NCBI GenBank assembly: GCA_019054805.1
Contig: JAHQIY010000011.1
Location: forward strand, 1,989,001 to 2,053,000
Origin: Brachionus manjavacas
Taxonomy: Eukaryota > Rotifera > Eurotatoria > Ploima > Brachionidae
Direction of reading: 5' to 3'
DNA length: 64,000 nt
Shown: positions 19,843 to 30,035 of the stretch, piece by piece
How the letters are laid out: each line of letters starts with the position of its first letter
Numbering within the stretch: position 1 is the stretch's first letter
Notes under the pieces: generated by a model
Databases searched by the model: none
What the model was told of the DNA's origin: nothing
Seen by the model: the letters and a program-made list of their open reading frames with translations, nothing else
Program-made: the position numbers and the translations under genes

Positions 19843-20300
19843 ATTTTAACTTTTAATTTAATTTTGAATGTGTAAAATAATTTTATTTTTTAATAATAAA
19901 AATTTAAAGAAATATAAATTCTTTTGCATAAATGTAAAAGTGCCAAAAAAATCGTTTTTTAAAATAATTTTCTGCAAAGAGTTTTTTTTATAAATTAAAA
20001 AAATAAAGTAATTTTATGTAAATTCACATTTTTTACATTTAAAATTACTATGCTAAATTAAAGTGACCAGGATTTGGCTCGCAAAGAATTAAAATTAAAA
20101 AAAATAAAAATGACATCGTGCTGATTAACTTTTTTAATAAGCAGAATTTAAAAGCTCTTTAAAAGCAGAATAAAATTCAATATTATTTTATTAGTTAACT
20201 TTATTTAATTAAGATATGAAAAAAAACTTGAATTGAAATATTTTTTTGAAAACCAAGAGCCCAAAAAAAAGCTAGAAAATTTTTGTCTCGATGCTAAATC

Positions 20301-21033
20301 TTTAAGGACGGGTATTAATTGAGCAGTAAATAATATTAAACGGATACATAATTATATGAGCAGAAAATTAATAATTAATAGGACCCAAAAAATAGTTATA
20401 ACGGTGAGAATAAAAAATAAAAGCGGTAGTAATAATAAATTTTATTGAACAGAAAAAGTGTTTTTTATTCAAAGAAAAAGTTTTTAAATCAAGTAACATT
20501 TAAAAAAAAAGAAGTGTAAGATGTAGTAGTAGTATTAATTTTTGCGAGGTCTACCACGTCCTCTTTTAGCTTTAAGAATTAAATCACTTACCTGATTTTC
20601 ACCTATTTTAGGCTTTTTATTACTGATTTCATCAGTATTTTCAGTAACTTCAGTCTGTTTCAGTCTTTTCTGCACATTAATTAATTTTACTGCTTTTTAA
20701 AATTTTTTTTTGGGGTAAAATAAATTTATTTACTGCTCAAATAATCTTAGCTCATTCAAATCTACAATCGAATCTCGAATCATTTGATCATTATCATTCA
20801 ATTCTGTTTTCCATGTGGAAAATGACATTAAACTCTGATAATGAACATGTCCAAACATATAATTGCAATTGCAGCAATGAAACACTTAGTTACAATACCA
20901 ATTTTATCGCTTTTATTTTTTTATTCTCACCGTTATAACTATTTTTTGGGTCCTTTTAATTATTTATTTTCTGCTCATATAATTATATATCCGTTTAATA
21001 TTATTTACTGCTCAATTAATACCCGTCCTTAAA
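20301..21033. mobile_element. Fold-back DNA element with about 125-bp terminal inverted repeats
   Basis: The arms 20301-20425 and 20908-21033 are near-identical inverted copies, beginning TTTAAGGACGGGTATTAATT and ending at AAAAGCG. The outermost bases include TTAA on both sides, which could be a TTAA target duplication (piggyBac style) or simply part of the arm. The 480-bp interior has transposase scraps on opposite strands: an AT-hook tail on minus (20535-20678) and a SWIM zinc-finger-like piece on plus (CKHIIAIA-like SKHIIAIAAMKHLVTIP, 20847-20897). Both motifs occur in MULE-type transposases. I read it as a non-autonomous derivative made by internal deletion and rearrangement. The high arm identity suggests fairly recent activity. 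Confidence 0.65.
20535..20678 (-). pseudogene. C-terminal transposase scrap with AT-hook
   Basis: On the minus strand, about 47 codons end in KAKRGRGRPRKN and a stop. The GRGRPRK core is an AT-hook, binding the minor groove of AT DNA. The upstream part is polar and acidic. A related tail (EPRKRGRGRPKKK) occurs at 23247-23325, so this is a repeated family terminus, probably from a transposase, lying between the inverted repeats of the 20.3-kb element. A CAG|GTAAGT-like donor lies inside, perhaps by chance. Confidence 0.45.
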
Positions 21034-21793
21034 AATAAGCTAACTTTGTATTATTTTTACTTAAAATAGAAATAAGAGCTAGAGCTCGTTCAATTTAAAG
21101 TAAAAAATAAAAATTGACAAAAAATCCTAAATCAAATAAATATAAAAAGTTTGGATTAGTTTAAAAAATGAATTATTATTTTTTTATGTCAAATATCATT
21201 AGTTAAATATTAAAACGGTATTAGGTATCAAATGAAAGCTCATTTTGTCTAAATTTTTGAACATAGCACTAATGATTTAAAACTCTTTATAAATCGATTT
21301 CAAAAAAATGTCTTGGTTTTTAAAATTAAAAAAAACTATTGCTCTTAAGTTAGCAGATTTTTCCCAAAAAACTTGAAGGTTTTATGAATATATAAAAATC
21401 AAGTCTTAAAAACACATGAAAAGAAAAAGAAGCTAATTTTTAATAATTTAAAAAAAAATAAAATAATGTATTTTTTAATAATTAAATTTTTCAAAGTAAA
21501 CTGAATTAGAAAAAAAATACAGCAAAAATTATGATTAATTTTTAAATAGTTAGCTAAAAGCTATTAATTCATTTTGAGTTTATTGAAAAATTTTTGTGAG
21601 TTTTTTTAATCAATTTTTGAAGCATGTCTTGAATTTGTTTCAGGAAAAATATATTTAAATCTTATGAAAACAATTTAATTAATTTCGGACAAAAAAATTT
21701 AATTTTCACCAAGAAAAAAATAATTGCTAAATCAGTATAAAATGAAAAAATTCTCTATTATTTAAACTAAAAAGCTATTTCCTAATTTTGTTC
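21034..21793. other. AT-rich intergenic DNA
   Basis: No gene or delimited repeat recognised between the fold-back element and the left inverted-repeat arm. Confidence 0.4.
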
Positions 21794-21971
21794 AAAATCA
21801 TTTTTTGGATTTCCTAAATTGAGAACATCGTTTTTAAAATTTTTTTTAGAGACTATTAAAAATATAGCAATTTTAGAAAAAAATATTTAAAAAAAGCATA
21901 ACCTTTTTTTAATTAAGCTCATCTCGCTTATAGAATTTCAAATTTACTTTACAGATTTAATCAGAATTCAA
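21794..21971 (+). repeat. Inverted-repeat arm, left copy (partner 24601-24780)
   Basis: About 180 bp that match, by eye at roughly 80 percent, the reverse complement of 24601-24780. Landmarks are CCTAAATTGA, AGAGACTATTAAAAATATAG, AATTAAGCTCATCTCGCTT and GATTTAATCAGAATTC. The two arms enclose the METTL24-like gene. Confidence 0.6.
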
Positions 21972-22048
21972 AAAATTACTTCCTCCTGAGAATTACCACC
22001 ACTCACATTGACAAAATTAAAATTAATTTTTTTAGAAAACAAAAAATA

Positions 22049-22999
22049 ATGAATAGTTTACGATTTGTTTTAGTATTTTCTTTCCTTTTATTGATGATCA
22101 TAGTATATATACATAAAGACAATAAATCACAACTAAAAGAAATTTTTCAAAAGACATCAAACAGCGAAAATCCAATAAATTCGGACCTATTCTTAAACCA
22201 GATCAGAGCAAGAGATTTCATGTTTTACAAGTGCCAAAACATTAAGAGAATAGGAGGACATTTTAACTATGTAAATAATGCACCGGATGAGTTGTGGCGC
22301 ATTGATGGTGCCTGGTACATTTGTCTTGACAGCAAAGCAATGCCCCAAAAGTCGAATTGTAATGTTTTGTCACTTGGTATCAACCATGACTACACGTTTG
22401 ACAATGAAATGCACAATTCGTTTGGATGCAGCGTTTTTTCGTTTGATCCGTTTGTTGAAGCTGAAAAATTTAGGAAAATAAGACAAAGCAGTCCAAGTCT
22501 AAGCAATTCGCCAGTTCTAAAAGTTGATGACAAATGGAAATTTTACCGAGTTGGAATAGTTGGCAAAGCTAATGAGATAAAAACCTTGTCTAATTTGAAA
22601 ATAAAAGATTTAATTAGTCTAGAGAATATCTTGGATCTAACCGGTCTGAGGGACAAAGTGATCGATGTCTTCAAGATGGATATAGAAGGACCCGAAAAAG
22701 AAGTATTCAACAATTTAGATATGAGCTATGCCTGCAAATATGTTAAAAATTTAGTTTTCGAAACTCATAAAAATTCAAAATTTGCCGATTTAGTCAAGTT
22801 GGAAAGATGTTTTCGCCTATTTTGGAGAAGCACACGCTTTTTTGCCGGGGACTCAAGCGGTCCCACTGGTCATATTACAGAATTTCAAAATCCGAAAGGA
22901 TGGAAATTGGATATTAAAAACTTTGGCAATGAAGTAAATCTGGCCGAATTTATGTTCACCTCAGGCGAACTCTATTTCGTTAATATTAATTTTATTTAA
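22049..22999 (+). CDS. METTL24-like type II membrane methyltransferase-domain protein
   Basis: A 316-residue single-exon protein. Residues about 5-22 form a signal anchor (FVLVFSFLLLMIIVYI), so the rest should be lumenal or extracellular. The body matches the METTL24/FkbM-like methyltransferase group: DGAWYICLD, CNVLSLGINHDYTFDNE (SAM-binding motif I region), VFSFDPF (acidic end of strand 2), then VIDVFKMDIEGPEKEVF, the conserved 'D.EG.E' block. A C-terminal FAGDSSGPTGHITEFQ segment follows. Members are putative SAM-dependent methyltransferases; substrates are unknown, with carbohydrate or lipid acceptors possible. Start chosen as the ATG that opens the anchor. It is flanked by opposed copies of a 180-bp repeat and by transposon debris, so capture or duplication by mobile DNA deserves attention. 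Confidence 0.75.
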   Translation: MNSLRFVLVFSFLLLMIIVYIHKDNKSQLKEIFQKTSNSENPINSDLFLNQIRARDFMFYKCQNIKRIGGHFNYVNNAPDELWRIDGAWYICLDSKAMPQKSNCNVLSLGINHDYTFDNEMHNSFGCSVFSFDPFVEAEKFRKIRQSSPSLSNSPVLKVDDKWKFYRVGIVGKANEIKTLSNLKIKDLISLENILDLTGLRDKVIDVFKMDIEGPEKEVFNNLDMSYACKYVKNLVFETHKNSKFADLVKLERCFRLFWRSTRFFAGDSSGPTGHITEFQNPKGWKLDIKNFGNEVNLAEFMFTSGELYFVNINFI

Positions 23000-23246
23000 A
23001 TAAAATATTTTATGAATAAAGAATTAATGATATTTTACAATGCTCGAAATCATTAATTGTAGAAGGGTTATATTCAATCGATATCTAAAATTGCTGAACC
23101 TATCTCCTAAAAATGTATTTATTTTTTATTATTTTGTCTCTTAAATTATTTTTTTATATGCTTATTTTATGATCTATCACTTATTTAAAAAAAAAGAGTT
23201 ACAAACCAAAAAATAACACTAACCTTTCTAAATTAATTCTTAAGAA

Positions 23247-23325
23247 ATTTTAACAAGTTGAAACAGCTTCAAATACAAATACAGAACCTAGAAAAAGAGG
23301 TCGTGGTAGACCAAAGAAAAAATAA
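23247..23325 (+). pseudogene. AT-hook transposase tail remnant
   Basis: A short plus-strand frame, VETASNTNTEPRKRGRGRPK, then KK and a stop. Its KRGRGRP core matches the tail in the 20.3-kb fold-back element. No upstream transposase domain survives. Confidence 0.35.
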
Positions 23326-23659
23326 AACAAATTAAAAAACTATTTTCCTCAATATATTTTCTAAAATTTTCATAATTTTCTTAAATGTAGATAATTTGCA
23401 TTTTTATATATAAATTTTTCAAATTTTCTTTCTTAAAATTCCAATAAATTTCCAATAAAATATTTAAAATATAATTTCTATACTTTCATTAATTTTGGTT
23501 ATGAAAATTTTTAGAGACAATTACAGTAATCTAAGAAACTGCTTTTTTTATATTAATATTTTTTATGGTTCAGTAATTATAGAAATCGATTAAAAATAGG
23601 CTTAAATTTTTTGGGGGTGAAAAATTTAATTTTTTTAAGATGCCAAAAATAACTAAAAG

Positions 23660-24236
23660 TGGTGACTAATTTAATCTATTTTAGCTGACAATAGTAAACT
23701 AATTATTCTGACAAAAAAACCAAACGACTGACAAATTTATATATATTGAGATGACTATTTAATAATTTTGCACTGACAAAATTTTATTCATTTTTATTTT
23801 ATTTTATTTTAGTTCTAATTAAGCTATTTAGTTCAAATTGAGTGGAAATCAAAAGTAATGACCATATGCTTCACAAGGAGTGAATAAGAAAAAAATAAGA
23901 AAGCTATTTAGTAATTTAATTCTCTAAGATTGTAAGGAATGAACTTAAATTGTTACGTTTTCTCATAGTTGATTCTAGCTTGATGATGAGATTTGGACAA
24001 AACAAAATTGTCTGGAGCTTCCTTCTGATTTTGGTGCTATAGTTCAAGATTTTGATTTTTATTGTGACCTCAAAATCATTAATTTGTTGTAAAATAATTA
24101 ATTAGTCAAAAAATTATTTTGTCACTCAAATAATTATTTTATCAGTCAATTAATTTATTTGTCATCTAATGTAGTTTTTTTGTCAGTAGATTTAGTCTTT
24201 TTTGTCAGTAAAATTTAATTTTTTTTGTCAGTCCAT
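23660..24236. repeat. Element with inverted subterminal arrays of a TTTTGTCAGT motif
   Basis: The left side (23663-23779) has repeated TGACTA, CTGACAA and ACTGACAAA units. The right side (24112-24236) has at least six opposite-strand units, including TTTTTTGTCAGTAG, TTTTTTGTCAGTAA and TTTTTTTGTCAGTCC. The interior (23790-24100) is non-coding. Clustered subterminal binding motifs pointing inward are typical of ends of some DNA transposons (hAT and others), where transposase binds repeated sites. Confidence 0.5.
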
Positions 24237-24600
24237 TAATTGATGGCCTTAAATATAACGCATAGTAAAAAGACATTCGGGTCTATTATCATTAGTCAGA
24301 CTTTGTAAGTCTTGATGATTTTTTTTTAAATTAAACCTTGAAAATTTCTTTATAATGGCAGATAATAAGATTTAACAAGATTATCAAAAAAATATCATTT
24401 TTAAGTTTTTTAAAATTCAAGTCGAATTATTTGCTAATAAAAAGTTACAAGGGTTTTTTACTAGGCCTAAAATTTGCAAATCAAATTAGAACAATTTTGA
24501 GACACAAACTGTTTATTATTTACTTTAATAACTCAAAAAGGCATGTTTTTATTTTTTTTTTAAATATCAAAAAATTAGCCATTTGACATAACTTAAAAAT

Positions 24601-24780
24601 ATTTTGGATTCTGATCAAATCAGTGGAACAAATTTATAATTCAAAAAGCGAGATGAGCTTAATTAAAAAAAAAGTTTATGTTTTTTTTAGATTTTTTTTC
24701 TAAAACTGCTATATTTTTAATATTCTCTAAAAAAATTTAACAGCTTTGTTCAATTTAGGAATTCCAATAAATGATTTTTA
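24601..24780 (-). repeat. Inverted-repeat arm, right copy (partner 21794-21971)
   Basis: Reverse-complement partner of the arm left of the METTL24-like gene. It is followed at 24790-24840 by a partial direct repeat of its own distal part (TTTTTTCTAAAA...TGCT/TTATTTTAA/TATTCT). Confidence 0.55.
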
Positions 24781-24889
24781 AAAAATTAGTTTTTTTTTTA
24801 AAGATTTTTTCTAAAATTGCTTTATTTTAAATATTCTTGTCTTTCAAGATTTTCGAAGCCAACTGTACGATCTTTGTTAGAATAAACTA

Positions 24890-25300
24890 CCTTGCAGAAG
24901 GACCAAAGCTTCAGTATCGCTGGCACTCAATAAGAAAAAGCATTCGATAAAGTGCCGCATGAACTCCTACTTGAACCAGTGGGGTTCCTCAAGGATCTGT
25001 GCTCGGTCCACTGCTCTTCATTATTTACATCAATGATATGCCGCACGTTTGAGGCTCCCTCTGTAAGCTCTACGCGGATGATAGCAAGTTGGAGAGGCCA
25101 GTGAAGGGGCTGGAGGATTCTTCGGAAATTCGAAGATTTACATTTAAATACTTCTCCTTAAGGTTAGTCGATATACTTTTCAAGTCATTTGTTCGCCCGC
25201 ATCTAGAGTTTGTTGTTGGAGCTTGGAATCCGTATCGTCGAAATGATATCAATATTCTGGACGCTCTTGACAGTTCAGAAGGGAACACAAGAACTTATAT
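24890..25300 (+). mobile_element. LINE reverse transcriptase fragment with large internal deletions
   Basis: Plus-strand pieces read AFDKVPHELLLEP, then directly GVPQGSVLGPLLFIIYINDM, then LYADDSK (catalytic box intact), then KSFVRPHLEFVVGAWNPYRR. The segments that normally separate these blocks are missing, and a stop interrupts after MPHV. It is a non-LTR element that lost internal parts. The order of blocks matches the CR1/Jockey-like LINE type seen elsewhere in the window. Confidence 0.7.
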
Positions 25301-25787
25301 TTGAGTTAAAGGCTTCTTTAAAAAAATTCTGGAATCAAAATTGGTTCTATTTTATTGAGAAGATGAAAAAAAAACAATTAAAAGATCTTTTTGAAAAAAA
25401 ATATATTTAGAACAAAAAGGGATCATATTTATTTAAAAATTTGGTGTCTTGCCTGTTATGTGACCAAGGGGTCATGTAAAATGTAACCTGACGACTCATG
25501 TCAGTTTGGTGACCGGATTATTTTTTTTCGGGTCACATAAGCTTGGGTCACACATTATATAACCATCGATACCAAAAATTTACAAATTTATAGGTAATCA
25601 AAATATTTTGATGGTTCACAAAAAGTTTTCTGATGGGTCACCAAAATTTAAATAATTTCAAATTTTTTAAAGACAAAAATTTTAAATTTCTCTTCTCATG
25701 CTAAAATAAGCTGAATAAAAATTATTCAAAAAAATGATGTAATTTGAAAAATTCTTAGAACTATCTAAAAAAAAAAGTGATTTATTT

Positions 25788-26760
25788 TTGAAAAAATTAA
25801 TAAAATGGAAAAAAAAATGCGAATTATTGAATTATTTGGTTTCGTTAGGGCTAATTTTACCAATTCAAAATTGTACAAATTCTTCCTGCTTGAAAAAAGG
25901 TAAAAAGATGGAATTGATGGAACGAAAGCGTGCAAAAAATGCTAAAAATGACCTTTTATCCTGGTGTTGTGTCAATGTACAACTTATAAAACTATATATT
26001 AATTCAGAGTCATTTTTTTCATTATTTCGAAAGTCGTTGAAGATTGTTTTGGCAATCATCAAATGTTGATGCGCCAAAGTATTACTAAAACAGTTTCTTT
26101 GATTACATTTATAAAATCATGATTTGAATAGAAACACTGTAGCAAGTGTATATCGTAGACCCAGGCAATCGCCAAAAAAACCTTAAACTAGGCGGACATG
26201 GAAAGATCGTTGAGATTGACTAATCTTTGTACGCTTAAGTGAAACATCACAAAGGTTTGATATAAAAAAAAAAACAATTTATTTAATTTATTTATTTGTT
26301 AATAAGGAAAGGATTTAAAGCGCCCACAAGTTTGGGCATTTAGTATGGTAGAGCGAAAAACCAGGAAGAAAATGGAAAAATCTATTTTGAAGTTGTACCG
26401 AATGCGAAGCGACAACATTGTTAGGCGTAATTTATGAGAAGCCATTAACTAACACGACTATAAAGTCGGATTGTTGGACATCTTATAATAATATTCATAA
26501 GTTAGGTGAATTTAAACACCTAACTATTAATCATAAATAAAATTTCCTCGATCCGAAAACTGAAGCTTGTACAAACAGAATCGAAAGTTTATGGAATTTA
26601 TCAAAGCATCGTTTCAAAGATATGAGAGGAACTAAATGGAGTGAGATTTAAATTTACTTAGACGAGTTTATTTGGCGTTTTAATGATACAATTCAAAAAG
26701 ACCTGGTTAAGTGTTACAACTTCATTCTTAAAACTATTTCAAATTATTTTACACCTGGTT
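25788..26760 (+). pseudogene. ISXO2-like (Merlin) transposase, frameshifted and stopped
   Basis: The N-terminal part (25788-26069) reads a zinc-ribbon-like CTNSSCLKKG and DLLSWCC, then SESFFS, the layout of IS1595/ISXO2 transposases. The catalytic part follows in shifting frames: GGHGKIVEID then a stop where ES is expected (about 26196-26220), VWAFSMVERKT, IKSDCWTSYNNIHKL (second acidic residue, about 26460), then HLTINHK, a stop, NFLDPKTEACTNRIESLWNL (third acidic residue in ESLW, about 26580) and KWSEI, stop, IYLDEFIWRFND. Blocks are in the right order, with at least three stops and several frameshifts. An AT insertion lies near 26268-26320. Confidence 0.7.
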
Positions 26761-26859
26761 TAAGGTAAATTTTTATTAAGTTTTTTTTAATTAGTTTATT
26801 ATAATCCAAATGATGTTTTTCCTGTTTAAAAGATTTTGAAGAAAAGTGTAATTTGCAAA

Positions 26860-27140
26860 TGGTGATCCCAATAAAGGAGCTAAAGTACATTTAATTAATT
26901 TGGATAATAAAGAGTTAAATGATAAAGATGATCAAGACTCGATTGCTGGATCATTATTTGGATCATTAAACGGCTCTCAGTATGAATCTGAATCTGAAAT
27001 GATATTGCATTAGTTGAAGAGATTCAAAATGATGATAGTGACGAAGAAACTTTAGCAAAAACTGATTCCTTGACATTAAAATTTAATTCGAGTGAATTAG
27101 TTTCTGAAATGATCAAGGAATCCAAATTAATACTTTAATA
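26860..27140 (+). pseudogene. Acidic accessory region inside the Merlin element
   Basis: In broken frames, downstream of the transposase: GAKVHLINLDNKELNDKDDQ, DSIAGSLFGSLNGSQYESES, and VEEIQNDDSDEETLAKTDSL. The acidic, Ser-rich composition looks coding. It could be a transposase C-terminal extension or a second element gene. A Cys cluster (MECDLCGKKCWGC) occurs further on near 27250-27290. No family recognised. Confidence 0.35.
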
Positions 27141-27572
27141 ATAAAGAAAAATTTTCTCTAATTTCGCAAGATGTCCGTGAAGTGTCCGCTGCATCAAGGG
27201 ATACAGTATTGGCGGTGAAGAGAGCCTTGAGTAAGCGTACAAATCCAATGGAATGCGACTTATGTGGCAAAAAATGTTGGGGGTGTTTATTTACAAAAGT
27301 CAATAATGCACTGATTAATACAATTTGGGATTTTTATACTATTTACTTAGATACTTAAATAACAACTTTAATAAACATTAATAATGTTTATTTTAGTCAC
27401 AAAATATTTTGTTGGGCCACAAGAATATTTTGGTTTAAATAAAAAATTAGAAAGAAAATAATGGTCATATAATGTGTGACCCAAACTTATGTGACCCGAA
27501 AAAAAAAAATCCGGTCACCAAACTGACATGAGTCATCAGGTCACATGTCACATAGGCAAGACCCAAAATTTG

Positions 27573-28375
27573 ATTTCAAATGGTAAGGAATTAAAAACGA
27601 ATTAAGAAACTAGGAATCAAATTTCCTAGTGTATTTTGACTAAGATTCCATTTTTTATTTGACAGTATCTTAATAATATGCGTTCTTTAATTTTGTCTAC
27701 CATTATATTAAAATTTAACTTTGAATAAAATTAAATACCAAACCAAATTTAATAATTCTCTAGGTTCCCTTTTTTGTTATAAATAAAGAATGTAACTAGA
27801 TCATCTGATTTCATATAGATCATCAAACTTTTCTAATATTTTTAAATTGATATTGTTTCAGGAAGCAAGCAATTAAAGTAAGAATATTACAATCGAATAA
27901 TTAGTTTAAAAATTATTTTATTTTCTTTATTGTTGTTATTTGGGGGATAAATATAAATTTGGAGTATTTTATTCAATTTTTGTTGTATTCGAACTGAAAT
28001 AAAAATAATTAACAACATTATATTCATTTGTCAGTAAATACTTTTTGTTTTTATTTACAATAATTTCTTAATTAAATTTTTAGCAATTATTCATTTGAAT
28101 ATCATTTTCTTTTATTTTGAGACAAATCAGCTTTTATTTTTTTTTCTAGTAGAAAAATGTCTATTCACAGAAGTTTTAAAATTTTGATTATGTCATTTTG
28201 AAATTTGGCAAAAAATGTTATGCTTTAACAGTGGCAAATTAAACATTTGCTTTTTAAGATTCAAGATTAACAAATACCTTTGGGAAAAGAGAAGTTTTTT
28301 TAATTTTAGTTATCAAATTATTCAATAATGATTAGATTTTTTTTTGATTAATGAAACGAGATGAAAGTGACACTA
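27573..28375. other. AT-rich DNA between the Merlin element and a LINE 3' end
   Basis: No coding signal or bounded repeat recognised. Confidence 0.35.
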
Positions 28376-28376
28376 C

Positions 28377-28960
28377 AGTCTGATAAGAGTATCAGACTAA
28401 GAAGAATAACGAATGGGCTATTCGACTATGGTAGTATTATTAGCCGCCAATTGCTGAGATCTGAACTTGTCAACCTTATCTTTGAATGCATTTGTTAACG
28501 TTGCAGAAATGGCCGAGTCCTGTGGCCCATTCTACATGGATGCCGCTCTGTCGGTGAAGAGATTTTCCTGGATTCATGTAGGCATGTAGCTGAGCACTGC
28601 TCTGTTTGTTTTAAATAGTTGAATTGCTTCACCTCTTCTCCTTCTACTTTGAATCGTGGGGACACCAATTTTTGCCAATTTGGATAGGTAATTTAGATCT
28701 CTGAGACTAAGAATTAGTTTGGAAGTTCTACACTGAACATTTTCCAGCCCTGCTATGTCTTTCCTTTGCAAAGGATCTCAAGCTGCTTTACGGTATTCAA
28801 AATGAAGTCTTACAAACTGAGTCTAGAGTCTTCTAAAATTTTCGAGAATTTGAAGGCGTTTTTGAGTTGAGCACTCGAAACAAGAACTCTCAAATCTGGG
28901 CTGCCTGGTTAATTTTCTCATTCCATTTGAGCTAGCTATTTATCATGATGCATCGATCTC
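28377..28960 (-). mobile_element. 3' fragment of a LINE-like element
   Basis: On the minus strand: KDIAGLENVQCRTSKLILSL, RRRRGEAIQLFK, then FLTDRAASMWNGPQDSAIS and LTNAFKDKVDKFRSQQLAA. These match the C-terminal region of LINE ORF2 ('LE.VQRRATK', 'RRRGDLIQ.YK', 'FF..R....WN.LP', 'V..FK..LD'). An upstream piece in another frame is recognisable to about 28860. At the 3' end, 28377-28398 is a perfect 9-bp stem (AGTCTGATA/TATCAGACT) with a 4-base loop. Confidence 0.65.
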
Positions 28961-29989
28961 TCTCCACGAGCGACTTTCCTAACAAATGCGTATGTGAAAC
29001 ATTCACCTTCATGGTAAAAGGTAATTGGGAGGTTTTTTTGGAGCCAAAACGGATAATTTAGCATTTACATTTTGCTTAAAATGCATGTGGCAAGAATCCG
29101 CCTAGTTAACTAGAACAAGCTTTGCATCAATAATGAAAAGTTAAATTATTTCTAAGAGATCTAAGAGAAAATCATTTTTTTGAGTGTAGAAAGCAGATTT
29201 TTTGGTGTCAAAAGGTTTTTACCTTTCTAGGAGCATATTTTTTAAATATTCAAAGCTTACTGAATTTGCAATATTTTAAGAAAAAATTTAAATTTTTTAA
29301 TTATATAAACTTTTAAAATTTGAAAAATCTTATATAATTTTCTGCTTGCAGAACTTTATGTTTTGACATAAAAATTTTATTTATTTTTTTTAATTTATTT
29401 ATATTAATTTAAAGCCAATTTTGGCGATTTGAAAATAAAAAAATATAAATATTTTTTAATAATAAATATTTAAAATAATTTATAAATTAATTTTATTTTT
29501 GTTATTCAAAAAAAAAATAAAAATGAAAATGATGAAAAAAAAAAGTGCACTCTTAAATTTTATAAACCAAGAAAGATTATAATTTATCTTAATCATTTGT
29601 TTTCGGGAAAATTTTTTTCAATTTACCTACAGAAAATTTGATTTAAAAATTTTTTCAAATAAACTATAAAAAAAAATTTACACTCAAACAGAATATTCTT
29701 TTTAATAATTATCAAATCAAAGTTTAGATAGGAAAACATTGTCAAGTTCTCATTCAATTCCAAGTACCAAAACTATGAATTGAATTGTTTCGAGTGCAAA
29801 ACAAATGATAGATTCTAGATCGAATCCAAAATGTCGATAAAGAATCTTAGCATTAGTTCTTATTTAAAAAAGCAAAATTTTCAAAAACGTCATACCAACT
29901 TAATGTTTAATCAAGATAAGATTAGCAAACATATTTTTTAACCTGTTGATCAAAGCTTATTGAAAGGTGCGCCAAAATGTTTTGATTGA
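28961..29989. other. AT-rich upstream region of the GH16 gene
   Basis: Homopolymer-rich DNA. No gene recognised. Confidence 0.4.
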
Positions 29990-29997
29990 TATAAATA
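29990..29997 (+). promoter_or_regulatory. TATA box of the GH16 gene
   Basis: TATAAATA, 46 bp before the ATG at 30036. Confidence 0.45.
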
Positions 29998-30035
29998 AAG
30001 TTTTTTAAAATCATTCCAAACAAATTTTTTGTAAA

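Larger units (their letters stand above)
25444..27564 (+). mobile_element. Merlin/ISXO2-type DNA transposon, about 2.1 kb, inactive
   Basis: The ends are inverted copies: GTGTCTTGCC at 25444 against the complement GGGTCTTGCC at 27564. The terminal repeats run about 100-130 bp (25444-25572, 27463-27564) with landmarks CATGTCAGTTTGGTGACCGG and GGGTCACACATTATAT. Direct copies of AAAATTTG flank the element (25436-25443 and 27565-27572), an 8-bp target duplication as expected for Merlin. Inside lies a broken ISXO2-like transposase. The left repeat has about 18 extra bases compared with the right. The element inserted next to LINE debris. Confidence 0.75.
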
